A stretch of 64,000 nucleotides of DNA from Laetiporus sulphureus 93-53 (GCF_001632365.1 NW_024468511.1:1019884-1083883); one strand, 5' to 3'; shown: positions 11,007-21,720, numbered from the stretch's first letter. Notes: a model not told the origin generated them from the letters alone. Program-made: numbers and translations.

Positions 11007-11700
11007 GGGTATGCGGCGAGTGCAGAAAGCCCTTTGGCAGTTGGAACCATGGCCAGGGCACAGTTGACATCGCTGAGGATAGCAGCGGGGATGGTGGAGG
11101 TTATGTGTGCCGGGATGCGACCGGAGTATCAGACCACGTACTGGACCAGTGTACCAGCACCCTTTGGTGCTTGGGCATTGTGGGTGGATGGAGGGTTCGA
11201 GGCACGTGTGGGGGAAACCGGGTGTGAGGGTGCAGCTGCCACTGCATAAGACCACCCTTTGGCCATCTTAGTTGGAGGTGTCATGACCGAGGGGCGACCG
11301 GAGGAAGCCGGCGCAGCAGACACCTGGCTCACATGTGCCTCGAGGGCAGTGAGCCAGGTTCCCAGGTCATTGCGAAGGGTTGAGATGGTGGCGACGAAGT
11401 CGCCACCTGCTTACTGAGGTGAGGAAGTTTGCAACAAAGGTGTGAGGTGAGAGGTGAGTCGAGATAATGGACCTGCAGCTGCAAACAGGGATGCCAGGGC
11501 AGGGTCAGCGGGATTAAGGCCAGCAAACCAGCCAGTGACCTCATCGATTACTCTGTGCGCAAGTTCCAGCTGTGCCACCAACTTTCCTGATTCTGATCCA
11601 GCAGGTCAAACAGTGTTGAGAGTGTCTCGCAGGTGGTGGTAGAGCTTGAGGTGATGCAGCAAAGCCACGAGGCATTCTTCGGGGGAGAGTGAATGCTGGG
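11007..11700 (-). pseudogene. LINE ORF1 (gag-like), N-terminal half
   Basis: The minus-strand frame reads EECLVALLHHLKLYHHLRDT, LELAHRVIDEVTGWFAGLNP, then a Pro/Ser-rich linker with KGWSYAVAAAPSHP, and runs up to the gypsy insertion. It resumes at 2350 with SNLILVFPPNT and continues into the zinc-knuckle half. Stops (for example TGA after GTLVQYVV near 11,129) and at least one frame change show decay. The layout (helical N-terminus, low-complexity linker, RNA-binding region, CCHC knuckles) is that of ORF1 proteins of agaricomycete non-LTR elements. Confidence 0.6.
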
Positions 11701-11753
11701 CAAGTGCACTAGGCACTCACGTAGATGGTGGTGGTTGCAGTTCAAGATCTATT

Positions 11754-11764
11754 ACTCTATCTAT
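11754..11764. repeat. Target-site duplication, right copy (11 bp)
   Basis: ACTCTATCTAT, identical to 1427-1437. It marks the 5' end of the LINE-like unit on the minus strand. Confidence 0.7.
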
Positions 11765-12499
11765 GGTGTACCTACTGGGGTCCTAGCAAACTACATGTGA
11801 GAACATTATGCCAGAACCAGTAAGGGCTCTGGCAGCAACTATGGCAACTATCTACAAAGGCTGTGGATATGCTGAGGTAATCCTATCTAATCCAATGAGA
11901 CAATTGCCAGAAAGTGGGCCCACTGTCGAGGGGCCAATGGGTGATGGCCAACAGGGCACATCACAATGGTTGTAACCTCAGGTGAGAGGATCTGTCCAAA
12001 CTCAGAACAATGGGTGAGACAATCAGTCTTCATCTGGATAAGTTTGTGGGAAGATCCAGCCTATCCTGTACCTGGCTATACTGTATGCCGGTTGGTAGGG
12101 GAATCTCTTGTAGTGCCTGCCTATTGGCTGGGCAGCAAAGTGGTGCCACTATCTGAGTGGCAAATTGGGTGCTTGCTAGTTTGATGGTCCAATGAGTTTG
12201 AGGGAGCCTATTGGGGGCCAAAGGGTTCCATTCTGGGCAAGTGGCCTGGTGTCATGTGACCAATGCCTGATAACTTCTGAATAGGGCAAGTGGTCAGTGT
12301 CATGTGACTGGGTGGCTGAATCATGGGTGCTTGATGATTATGTGGTAAACACAGTCGTATCCACAATGTATGTGGCAGTATTGTGCTGTTTGTCCAAGTA
12401 TTCACTTTGTGAGACCAATATGAAGGTTGGCGTCTGAATAATCACTTGTGGTTGCCAAATGAGGACTTTAATGGTGCAAAAAGAAAGGTGCCACCTAAT
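11765..12499. other. No gene recognised; between element and helicase half
   Basis: I see no coding match. Near 12,230-12,320 a short motif is repeated imperfectly (GGGCAAGTGG, then GTGTCATGTGAC about 15 bases on, twice). If the helicase halves were once joined, this stretch must be intron, later insertion, or decayed sequence. Confidence 0.4.
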
Positions 12500-13210
12500 A
12501 CTGTGACAAATATACACATTTGGGTGATCATTTGACTGCTGGATAATAACAGAATTGCTTGGCATAATTTGTAGTGTGGACATCACATCACATTTGATCT
12601 CATCAGGCAAGGTAGCCATCGCAAGGAGGAAGCATGTGTTTGGAAGGTGATAGCGAAGGTGGTGAGCTTTCTTATATTCTGAGCAGAATGGGCTCTAGAT
12701 GCTGATGCAGTGTGCTTCATCCTAGAAGATGCTGATAATCTTGGATGTAAAATAGTCCTTCTTCTAAAGCTTTTCAAACCCACTGCCCTCTTTCATCAGC
12801 TCTTCCAGGTTTACGACAATTGCATGATATTTTGCATCTTCAATCTCCTTTAACATGTTTAGTGTATACATTCACATAATGGAGCAATCTTCTTACTTTG
12901 AATAATCTCAGTGTTGCAGTTGAGGCACAGATGCCGCATGCTGCCAAATTCTTCTCATTCTGTTTGCTGAGAATGTTGAATGGAGTTACAACTATTTGAA
13001 TCACATTGTCTCAAAACAACAAGGGCATCCAAAATGTCAACATCTTGCCGAATCCTGTCAGAGCGATGGCTATGACATCTTTTTCTCCTTTGAGCAATTT
13101 TCTTGCCACTCACGCTTGCCAAAGGCATGGAGTGCAGCCAAATTTTGCAAAGGTCTTCTCACAAATCTCGTTCAGAGTCAGCAGAGGTGTTTGTTGAGAA
13201 GCCGCTGTGA
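12500..13210 (-). pseudogene. RecQ-type DNA helicase, N-terminal half (pseudogene)
   Basis: The minus strand encodes the first RecA-like lobe of a RecQ helicase: EKTFAKFGCTPCLWQA (Q-motif region), VIAIALTGFGKMLTFWMPLLF (motif I, TGSGKT degraded), QIVVTPFNILSKQNEKNL (motif Ia), then a probable intron starting GTAAGAAG. It resumes with HAIVVNLEELMKEGSGFEKL, DEAHCIS (motif II, DEAH box), YKKAHHLRYHLPNTCFLL and MATLPDEIKCDVM (motif III), ending at SNDHPNVYIC. Several stops fall where related helicases have Trp (TGG turned to TAG or TGA). The complementary second lobe is at 430-1314 on the same strand. Expanded RecQ-like families with this architecture are known in fungi as telomere-linked helicases. 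Confidence 0.75.
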
Positions 13211-13508
13211 TAAGACAATCACTACAACAGCTCTCTAAATGAGCTGTTGTGTGAGTGCATTGCGAAAATTATATTATTCAATCAAACTCTGATATCATTC
13301 TCATAATCCAGAGATGACTTTTACTTAATGAAACAGCCTGACAGCCACATTCTGATGTTTGTGGATGTTTTCTGCCAGCCACCGTAGGGAGTTGGAGGGG
13401 AATAAGATTGTGGAGTTCAAATATACAGTAATCCCATCATGATCGAGCATGTGACCTTGATCGAATGTGGCACAGAATCCCTCCCCTAGGATGGGGCCCC
13501 CCCATCTC

Positions 13509-14102
13509 TCAGAGAAGGATGAGAATGAGTTCAGTTCTTGTCATGCCCTGAAGCTGATTGATACTTACTGCATCGTCATCATCCAGGAGAACAGCCACAA
13601 AGGTGAGTTGTTGGTGAAAAAGAGCTTGGTAGAGGTTCAGGACATGCAGCCTGATCTCACTGCCTGAGAGAGTGTCATTATGCAGGAAGACATTGTGGAA
13701 ATTGCACATGCAAGTGGTGAGGGAGGCTGCACTGTTTTTGAATTTGTCCTCATAGGTGTCATGGTCATAAGGGCTGTTGATGGTACATTGAATGCAGATC
13801 ACGAGATTGGTGAGATTGTTCCACAGTGAGTGCATGGTAGCATTCATAATATTGTGTTCAGGCAGATGTGGTGGGGCCGAGACCTGTGCAGCATTCACAG
13901 ATGGTAGAGACTTTCCTGGGGGAGTACACTCTTCACCTGAGCTCACCATGTCAGTATCGCTGGTGGTTGCTGGTTGGGCACCTAATGCTAACATGGTGGT
14001 TACAAAGCAAGAAGAGATGATGATATGATTCCTGCTATGACAATAGTGGTTCTTGTCACCCTGAAGCTGATACTGCTCTCTGCCAAAAGTCGCAAAACTC
14101 AT
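13509..14102 (-). CDS. Hypothetical ORF beside the tRNA-like repeat
   Basis: A 197-codon open frame with no domain I recognise. It has Leu- and His-rich helical stretches (LHVLNLYQALFHQQLTFVAVLL) and an Asp run (LLDDDDAV). Its 5' end overlaps a repeat block (14,034-14,110) shared with 21,858-21,929, so part of it may be repeat-derived. It lies between the decayed recombinase gene and the helicase half, both on the same strand, and could be an exon of either. Composition is AT-rich like its neighbours and unlike the genes beyond 22 kb. Confidence 0.3.
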   Translation of the reverse strand: MSFATFGREQYQLQGDKNHYCHSRNHIIISSCFVTTMLALGAQPATTSDTDMVSSGEECTPPGKSLPSVNAAQVSAPPHLPEHNIMNATMHSLWNNLTNLVICIQCTINSPYDHDTYEDKFKNSAASLTTCMCNFHNVFLHNDTLSGSEIRLHVLNLYQALFHQQLTFVAVLLDDDDAVSINQLQGMTRTELILILL

Positions 14103-14144
14103 GATCGGAGCACTGTTGTATATACGATTCAGATGGGATGAATT
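14034..14144. repeat. Repeat block shared with 21,721-21,929, copy B
   Basis: Bases 14,034-14,110 match 21,858-21,929 with substitutions and small gaps. Bases 14,113-14,144 (TGTTGTATATACGATTCAG...) match 21,721-21,752. Block order differs between the two places, but a tRNA-like sequence follows on the right in both. Confidence 0.6.
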
Positions 14145-14199
14145 GTTAGGGGAAAATCTCCCCCATTTGATGTGCTACGAGACAAAGCAAAAAGAAGCT

Positions 14200-14270
14200 G
14201 CCTGCTGGCTGTATCGAACAACTGACCTTACCATTATGAGTGGCACGCTCTACTACTAAGCTAAGTGGGC
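14200..14270 (-). pseudogene. tRNA-Thr-like pseudogene (anticodon now CAU)
   Basis: Read on the minus strand this is a decayed copy of the tRNA at 22,064-22,158. It has GCCCACT as 5' acceptor strand, a D arm GCTT...GAGC, an anticodon stem TGCCA/TGGTA with loop CTCATAA, and a T arm with loop TTCGATA. The acceptor stem has two mismatches and the T stem one. The 23-nt intron of the intact copy is absent and the anticodon position reads CAT where the intact gene has CGT, a CpG-type change. It is unlikely to be a working tRNA. Confidence 0.65.
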
Positions 14271-14412
14271 ATTGCATTTTTTGTTTCTGTCAAATTAACT
14301 GATCATTGGTGCAATTCACTACTTGAACACTATACTAGCCTCTACTATATGTAGTCCTATGATGCTGCTGTTCATTACATACATCTTCGAGACTGCCGAC
14401 TATAAAAACAGT

Positions 14413-17400
14413 CTACACATTGTAACTCTTTGAACAATTCTGCACATAATGCTTCCTCAATGCCTTCAGCTTACCCAGTGGCACAGCAAAAGTGCTCTTG
14501 ATCTCGTCATCAGTCATATCGAAAAATCCTGACAGGTCAAACTGCTCCTCCTTGATCCTATCCAGCAGTATTAGATTGTTCACAAACCATGGGTTAGATT
14601 CATGAAAAGCAGCAAAAAACTGGCAGAGTTCACGCAGATGGGGTGTGACGTTTGCTGAGCCTTCAAGGGTTGGTATAATCAGAAGGGGAGGTGGCAGCAC
14701 GATGTTGGTAGTGATCAATGATGGTGCAGGTGCTGAGCTAAGTGCACCATCTGAAGCGATACTGTCCATGGAGGGAGGCAGCAGCATGTTGTCAGAGAGA
14801 GCAGCAGTGTGTGTCGTCATCCATGGTGGCAGCAGTCTTGGATTGGAATGCCTTCTCAATGCCTTTATATGCATGCTGCTGATCGGCCATTCTGCGATTC
14901 TCAACTAAACATACGTCATGCATGGCAGAGCCAGTGTGCTTCTGTTTATGGTTCAGGTCACCTAGAAAATGGAATTTATGTGGCAGTATGAGGTACTCAT
15001 CTGGTGGACAAATGTGATTGCAGTTGCAGTGCAGCAGAGGGTACTTGTGAACATTGTGCAAGTGTTCGACCATCTCTTTCAGAGTGCGTCTGCCAGACGG
15101 GTCAGTATACAGAACAATGAATTTGGCAAGAGAGCTTACATTTTGGAGCAGTTGCAAGGAGGAAAGGCACAGTTGAATTGCTTGGTATAGTCCAGCGAGG
15201 TCACACTTCTCTTGTTCCAGTGAGTATAGAGATGCTTCACCATAGGTTCATAGTCCATGATATTACTGTAAAGATGTCAGTGATGGCTGCTAGAAAATCA
15301 TAATGAACACACACAACAGCCTATGTAGCTTCTTGCATCCACGTTCGAACTTGTAGTCCCATGGCAGCTCCTCATCAAACAAACAAATGGGGTGAAAGAA
15401 GAGCGAAAAGGCCCTTATGGAGACTTGGTGATGCACTTGAGCGCTCAGTGCTTGCCAGCCTCTGAGAAGAACTGCATGAAGTGAAGGACAAAATAGGCAA
15501 TACAAAGCACACACCGAGTAAGCATACACCATAGAGACTCTTCATGAGTGATTTTAGTGATGTCAGAGACTGTGTTGGTGGCATGGTGTGAACCGGTCAC
15601 ATCGACTTCTGCTTGTGTGGCAATATCATCAGTGTCTGCATCATAGACATCATCATCTATGACACCATCTAGACTGGTTGGGTCAATGTCTGGCAGGTCA
15701 GCAGCTTCATAGTCTTCTAGTTCAGGCTCGATGTGGCAGCACTTTAGCAGCAAGTTGTGCAAGCAGTCAGGGAAGTGATCTTGGATGATGGGGGAGTCAA
15801 TCTGGCCTTCAAAGAAAGTGCTGCACATGGTGCAATGAGAGAACTTGGGCTGATGTGCAGCTTCACATACCCAAATGTGTTGGCCCATGTTACGTGAATG
15901 GTGCTTCTCATGTTTGTCCTTGGGAAGGGTAGAATTGTCATAGCAGAAAGGGCAATATCCTTGGTTATGGAGACGATCTGCTTTCAGAAGGACAAGATAA
16001 TGGTATAGGATGGCATAGCGAGCATTCCCTGGAGAGGATTTGATGATAGGGATAAGCTAGTTGGGTGCCTCAAGAGTGTCAATGATCTGTGAGGAGGCGT
16101 GACAGAACTCATCGCTGACGACCATTTTCTTTGCAGTGTCCACGTCGAAATTGAAGTCACCCGGAGCTGTGGTCTCTATGCCTATCTCGGACTCTGTGCC
16201 ATCATCATCATCATAAAACCCTGTGGCTTCTTCATCAAGGCTGTAATCTGTTACAGCTGGAGAAGATGCACGTGTTGAGGCTGTCGCTGGCATGGATGCA
16301 CCAGAGCAGACATCACAGGAAACAGAGGTCACTCTGCTAGTGGATGCAGAGATAGAGCGGCTGCTCCTAGCTGGTGTCAAAGCAGAGAATGTGGTCGATG
16401 ACTGTTGCTCACTCTCTGTGACTAGTTTGCAGTGGACTTTCTGCATGACAGGAGGATCAGTCTGGATGAAATGTCAAAACAAAGGGGGGACTGACCATGG
16501 AAGACATTCAAGTGTAGCACTCGAGGACATTGACCCAAGCATCCATGGCAGCAGTGACATGAGAATCAGAGTCGAATCTGACATCATTCACCGTATTTAG
16601 CTGAAAGCTCAGCTTTTGATACTTGTCAGAGACGGGCAGCTCGAGGACCTCCCACTCTTCAATTAGCAATGTAATTTCAGGGTTGCTGGTGAGTGCCTTA
16701 ATAGAAGCCTCAAGGGGTGCATGAGTGAGATCATTCCTGTCATAGTCGACTGACTTGTGCCAGTCAAGGAAGTCATGATCAACACTCGTTACATCGTAGC
16801 GTGCAGCAGAAAGATCGATGGGGCGATCAGGAACCTGATATGTAGTCTTTGCGTGCTCCGAGCTGAATCAGTGACCCATCAGATAATTGAGTTGATGCTG
16901 ACCAGAAGAGTTGTGAGCAGCTAGTTGACAAAAGTTGATTGGCAGCATATATACCTTCGGAACCCTGTCTGCCATCCAGCCAGCAAAGCCATACCAGAAT
17001 GAGCAAGTTGAAAAGTCTGTGGATGGTAGAGAGCTATTTGGCCAATGAAATGTGTGATGATGGAAAATGACGTACATTTTCAATTAAGAGACTTGGAAAC
17101 TTTACTGAACCAATGATGAAGCATGTTATAGGTGGCGTCCTTGAGGTTTTCGTTGATGATCAGGGCTTGGTCCAGAAACTCATCCTTGATGGTGAGCTTG
17201 TATGGAAAGTGCAGCACAAGAGATGGATTTTTGTGCCAAGCGAGAACATCTTCTTCAAACATGCCACGAAATATGAGGAGTGAGAACAAAGCCAGTGTAG
17301 AGTTGAGGTAAGCCATGTCAGCAGGCAAAAATGATATGTTGCTTTTGATGCTGATGGGAAGGCTCAGCAAGTTGGCCTCAGCAAAAGCGAGAGCAGCTTA

Positions 17401-19056
17401 CAATTCACTCTTAAGGTTATGCATGTTCTTCATGTAGTGCCAATCTATAAATAGTTGGGTGCGGAGACCACTGTCCTTGTCTATGCCAGTTTGCCACCAT
17501 TCAGTGTGCTGTAAGAAAGTAATTCATGTGACACTGAAAGCACGAGCGAGAATGGCTACATACACCCACATGTGCTGACTCTTTGGAGTCTTCATAGTGT
17601 CGGGCCAAGATGAGGGCACCACTGCACTGGCTGGAGATGAAGAAGGTATTGGAGCATGCAGTAGTCATGATACGCTGCACTCGAAAGAGAATTAGAAGAA
17701 TAAGTGTTCAGAAACTGAGCGAGCACTTGCCGTAAAGTTACTGCTGAGAGAATTATTACCACAAAGGGCAGCACCATTGAAGGCGATGAGGTCTGATTGA
17801 CGCACGACTCACTTTGGTCACTTGCAGATGGGCAACAGTTTCTTCACAAAGCTCTAATATTTGATCACCTGAAATGAGGTATCAGCGACAACAAAGGGAG
17901 AACGGAGCACAACATACATTGTGAAGTTGATTGCGCTATGCCTCTGTGGGTGCCACAGCACCAATCCTCTTAAGCTGTGAAAGCGAGAGTAAGAACAGGC
18001 ACTAAAAGCGTGCATATATTGAGCTTATGGCACAACTAATGGTGGATTAGAAATCCCTTGTGGTCCAATAAGACCAGCCTCGGTGACCTTTGAAGTCTGA
18101 CTTGCCTGTGGTAAAGGTGACAAAGAGGAACTGTTTGATGTGCTTGAGTGCAGGTAGGGGTGCATCCACTTCGAGTGTGGCCTTTGCCTTTTCTTCGCTT
18201 TGATAGAGTTATGTGAAGAACTCTAGCCAGAGGCTCTTTGCATGGGCATGCTTCACCTCAGTATTAGGCTGGAGTGGAGTGAAGTACACCCTACCAAAGG
18301 TCATGCTGGCATTGACCATGTCCTCATGAGTAGGCCATAATGAATGTGTGTCAGCACCAAAGTTGCGCTTGAGCTTCAGATCAACCATGCAAGGTGTGCG
18401 GGCCGATGGCCCACAACATTCCTCAGCCATGTAGACATGAAGGTCATCAAGGCTCGTCGATGGCCTCTGGTTCGAGTGAGAGTGTGATGAAGTAGATGAG
18501 GAAACTGACATCTGTGAGGATGAGGATGCTTCGGATGAAGTAAGGGAGGGCAAGCGTGGAGTAGATGATATGCTTGGGGGATTGACAGTGCATTAGACGA
18601 TGGGAGGAGCAGGGGTGCGGCCATATCACACTGTTAAAGATGGCCTCTGGTTCGAGCGAGAGCATGATGAAGTAGATGAGGACACTGACATCTGTGAGGA
18701 TGTGAATGCTTCAGATGGAGTAGGGGAGGGCAAGCATGAAATAGATGATATGCTTGGGTAATTGATGGTGTGTTGGACGATGGGAGAAGCAGGGTTGCAG
18801 CCTTGTTGCACTGGTAAAAACTTGAGATGGGAGCTGGAACGAGAATGGGATGACCTGGAGGCAAGAGCAGGGGCAGACGATCCAGAGGGATTGGTTGCAT
18901 TTGAACATTTATGAGGGTGGGGACTGGAATTGGGTGTCGGGCCAGTGACAGGAGTCTCCAAATGCATACGGGCCACAGATGGTGGAGTACCAGGGACAGC
19001 AAAAACAGGCTGGACTACAGGCAGTGCAGCCTGCTTGGGCTTGTGCTTTGCAGCCA
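14413..19056 (-). pseudogene. Decayed tyrosine recombinase (DUF3435/FluG-like) with C2H2 fingers
   Basis: Read right to left, an ATG near 19,056 opens a Ser/Pro-rich N-terminus, then a likely core-binding segment (ALKHIKQFLFVTFTTGKSDF). The catalytic-type domain (17,460-16,510) follows: LALFSLLIFRGMFEEDVLAW, KDEFLDQALI, ATYNMLHHWFSKVSKSL, then SFWYGFAGWMADR (where a box-II Arg is expected, now Trp), then HQLNYLMGH and, 11 residues on, TTYQVPDRPIDL, giving the GH...Y spacing of tyrosine recombinases. An acidic linker and C2H2-like fingers (CPFCYDNSTLPKDKHEKHH; CTMCSTFF...DHF, 15,990-15,780) follow, then further open frames to 14,413 ending in a small helical domain. Stops and frame changes are frequent. 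The match to DUF3435 proteins (FluG-type; relatives drive Starship elements in ascomycetes) is my reading by eye; 14,413-15,440 could be a second gene. Confidence 0.55.
18459..18818. repeat. Tandem duplication, 2 x 180 bp
   Basis: Bases 18,459-18,638 and 18,639-18,818 align without gaps at a 180-base offset, with scattered substitutions. The unit is 60 codons and lies in the Ser-rich N-terminal coding region of the recombinase-like pseudogene (repeated SSSQMSVSSSTSS-type peptide). Confidence 0.85.
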
Positions 19057-19060
19057 TGGA

Positions 19061-19380
19061 GACAGCAGTAAGAGATCTTGAAAGAATGCACAGACGTGGC
19101 ACAGAGTAAAGAGACTGAGCTGTAGCAGCAATGGGGGTGTATGCATGTCGCAGATACATGTGGCCTGAGCGTCGATGATCAGGTGTGCATGTCTTGGGCC
19201 GTTGTGACCACAAAAAATGAGCAGTCTTGTCATCGAGAATTGCAGCGGAAAGAGAGCTTGAAAGAACACACAGATGTGGTACAGAGTAAAGAGACTGAGC
19301 CATAGCAGGGATGGGGGATGATCGAGTATATGCGCTGCTGCACATCGTGTGGCCTGAGCGTCGATGACCACGTGCATGTG
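19061..19380. repeat. Imperfect tandem duplication, again about 180 bp
   Basis: Segments around 19,075-19,200 and 19,255-19,380 share a block of about 40 bases nearly exactly (cACAGAGTAAAGAGACTGAGC) and a second (TGGCCTGAGCGTCGATGA), at an offset of 179-181. This lies just upstream of the recombinase-like ORF and overlaps its start. Confidence 0.7.
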
Positions 19381-19520
19381 AAATAACTCCAACGTGGATG
19401 GGCACCATGCAAAACAATGAACATTGATTGAAATTGAACCCTGGGTGCTGGCATGGTGCTAACGCACTGCGTGAATCCTAAATGGTGATGCTGGCATGGT
19501 GCTAGCACATCACGCAAATA

Positions 19521-20958
19521 CTAAAGCACTGTGGTACAATTTCTTGCAGTGCTGCGAGTGGCTCCTGAAACATCCCTTACATGCTCAGTGCAATAGTCTG
19601 GTGGCCGTGAGATCCATTCACTTTGCCAATTGGCTGGCTTGTCACATTTTTCCTCAGATATCTCAGAGTCAATAGGCCCTCCTTCATCATCACTGGACTC
19701 ATCTGTTGATTGATATTTCCACTCAAACAGAAAGTTGTACTTGGGATCAACAAGAGCAGATAAATGCTCTTGCTCCTCTGATTGGGCAAACACTTCCTCT
19801 GATGGTGTGTCAACTCTTAGCATATTGCCACAGACACATGTTCGACATTTTCATCTTTCTGTTGTGATGGTCTCATCAATTTCTCACTCTGTTTGCATCT
19901 AACAGTTTCTCGTCTTTCCAGGCAGCCCTATGCTTCACTCTTAGCATATCCCACACAGCACAAATTGCAGACTCAATGTCTGCAATTGAAGTCCTCTGCA
20001 ACTCTTCTGCCGACATAGCTTTGTCCTATCAGCTTCCATCCATATGTATCTTCTTCGCAACCATCCTGACCCGCACAATGGAGTTCTCTGGCCAGCTGCT
20101 CCAAGTTGGTCATAGATGACACTCAGTGTCATTATCCTCATCAGTTCAAAACTGTCCTCGCCCGAGTGGCTCAGGTGGACGACTCTTGTGATCAATGCCC
20201 ATGAGATGATAGAGAGAGCTGCGAACAACAGCCTATCATAACAAATTTGGTGAGTTTTCTATTCCCTGCACCTTTGCTGACATGAAATGCTATGACTAAC
20301 CTGAAGGTGGTTGTTGTGTTCTTTGCACGCAGGCTTCTCTTCAGCTTTCAAAGCAGCATGTGAGACTGCCTGAGGTGCACTGCCAGCCTCGTTCACATTC
20401 ATCAACTGCCCCTTATTGATTATCGCAACAAGATTCTCTGTCTTCTCCCATAGAGCATCGTAAGCATGTTCCATTTGATCTATGTGCTCCAGGCAATCCG
20501 GGTTCATTTCATTCATCGTGCGCACTACTTTCTTCAGCTCCTCAACCCTGCCACACCACTTGTCAACGACATCTTCAACTAAAGTCATCCGCTCGCATCT
20601 ACTCACCAGCAGTGACAGTGTTGTCATTATGAACCTGCAGCTTGTTCTTGACACCTTGTACATCATTCTTGAGCTTGTGCAACAGGTCTGAAGCAGTTTT
20701 GCTTATAGCATGTCTTAAAGACATGATGTTAACCACTGCACCTGCATGGGCAGCCAGTGGACCTGCACTATGTACTCCTCCCGACGTCGATCCACAGGCG
20801 AGCTGCTTTTCATTAGCAGCATGTACAAAAGGACTCTCACTGCGACTCAGCACAGATCTCCCAACATCTGCTCTGCTGAATGGATCCTTAAATGTCCTCT
20901 GAGTCGAACTCACAGATGTAGAAGGCGCAGACTGCCGAGGACATTTAGCAGGATCCAA
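19521..20958 (-). pseudogene. Degenerate hypothetical gene(s)
   Basis: Three minus-strand open stretches follow one another: 20,958-20,599 (Ser-rich, then LLHKLKNDVQGVKNKLQ, coiled-coil-like), 20,666-20,259 (VEDVVDKWCGRVEELKKVVR, helical) and 19,823-19,521 (acidic, with PANWQSEWISRPP). They read as pieces of one helical, acidic protein with frame changes between them. I do not recognise the family. The region lies inside the tRNA-bracketed segment upstream of the recombinase-like gene, so it may be another gene of the same mobile unit. Confidence 0.35.
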
Positions 20959-21560
20959 ATGTGGTGACTGTGGACACTCAGCAGCCTTTGCCTTTGCATG
21001 GGCTCAGTCTTGCACTGGAGGTACCATCGTAGCTGGTGTTTGTCAGCAGTCACAAGGGTTAGAGAGAGGAGGAGAGCATCGAAGATCTAACGACCCCATG
21101 GTGGTGCACTTTTCTTGATCAGAATGCTAACCATGCTGCTTACTGACAAGCTGTACAACATTCTCCATTCTTGCACATCACATCGTCATTTTTGTGATGC
21201 GAGAACAATTGACAAGGTAAGGCTATCTTCTCATTGAAGTGCACTATAATAATTGCTGTCAAATTATCAGATGATCCACATCAAAAAGCTGAGCACGGCT
21301 CTTGATTGCTTCACCAAACACCCTTTCATTTCTCATTCTATTGTGCGAGATGTTCCTGGGCATACATAGGTTCATGGTGCTACTGATTAGTACCGTACAA
21401 GAGTGGTCTGGATGTGTTGTACTGTGCTCAGGGAAATGATCATATTTTTTAAGATTGCACACCTATATATATATATATGGCACTAGTGAGCGAAAGCTAT
21501 AGGCATCAGCTGACCAGGTATGGTAAAAATCCAGCACAAAATATTGAAAGAATAATGACA
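20959..21560. other. No gene recognised; AT-rich spacer
   Basis: No coding signal I trust. Contains a short (TA)n run near 21,465-21,478. Confidence 0.4.
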
Positions 21561-21685
21561 GGATACTGCCAGAATACTGCCAGAATAATTGTTAAATCCT
21601 GTAGATATTCCAGTGATATCCTGACAATATCCTGACAGGATATCTCAAGGATATCCTGAATATTCTGACAGTATTCTGAGGTGAA
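21561..21685. repeat. AT-rich palindromic cluster
   Basis: Repeats of ATATCCTGACA and CAGAATACTG-like words in both orientations. A near-perfect hairpin, ATATCCTG-A-CAGGATAT, sits at 21,627-21,643. CCAGAATACTGCCAGAATA near 21,567 is close to the reverse complement of the sequence near 21,655-21,680, so the cluster can fold as a larger inverted repeat. Confidence 0.6.
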
Positions 21686-21720
21686 TATTTGCCTTGATGT
21701 GCAGTGGATGTAGACTCTAC

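Larger units (their letters stand above)
1438..11753 (-). mobile_element. ORF1-only LINE-like element, interrupted by a gypsy element
   Basis: After removing the nested chromovirus and one copy of its duplication, this unit is only about 1.66 kb. It is bounded by an 11-bp direct repeat and ends, on the minus strand, in an A-rich tail (1438-1470) about 120 nt past the ORF1 stop. It contains a single gag-like ORF1 and no trace of endonuclease or reverse transcriptase. LINEs are usually truncated at the 5' end, so a copy with a 5' ORF1 and a tail but no ORF2 points to an internally deleted or non-autonomous 'half-LINE' that would depend on enzymes supplied in trans. The ends are defined only by the repeat and tail, so the 5' end could be off by a few bases. 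Confidence 0.6.
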
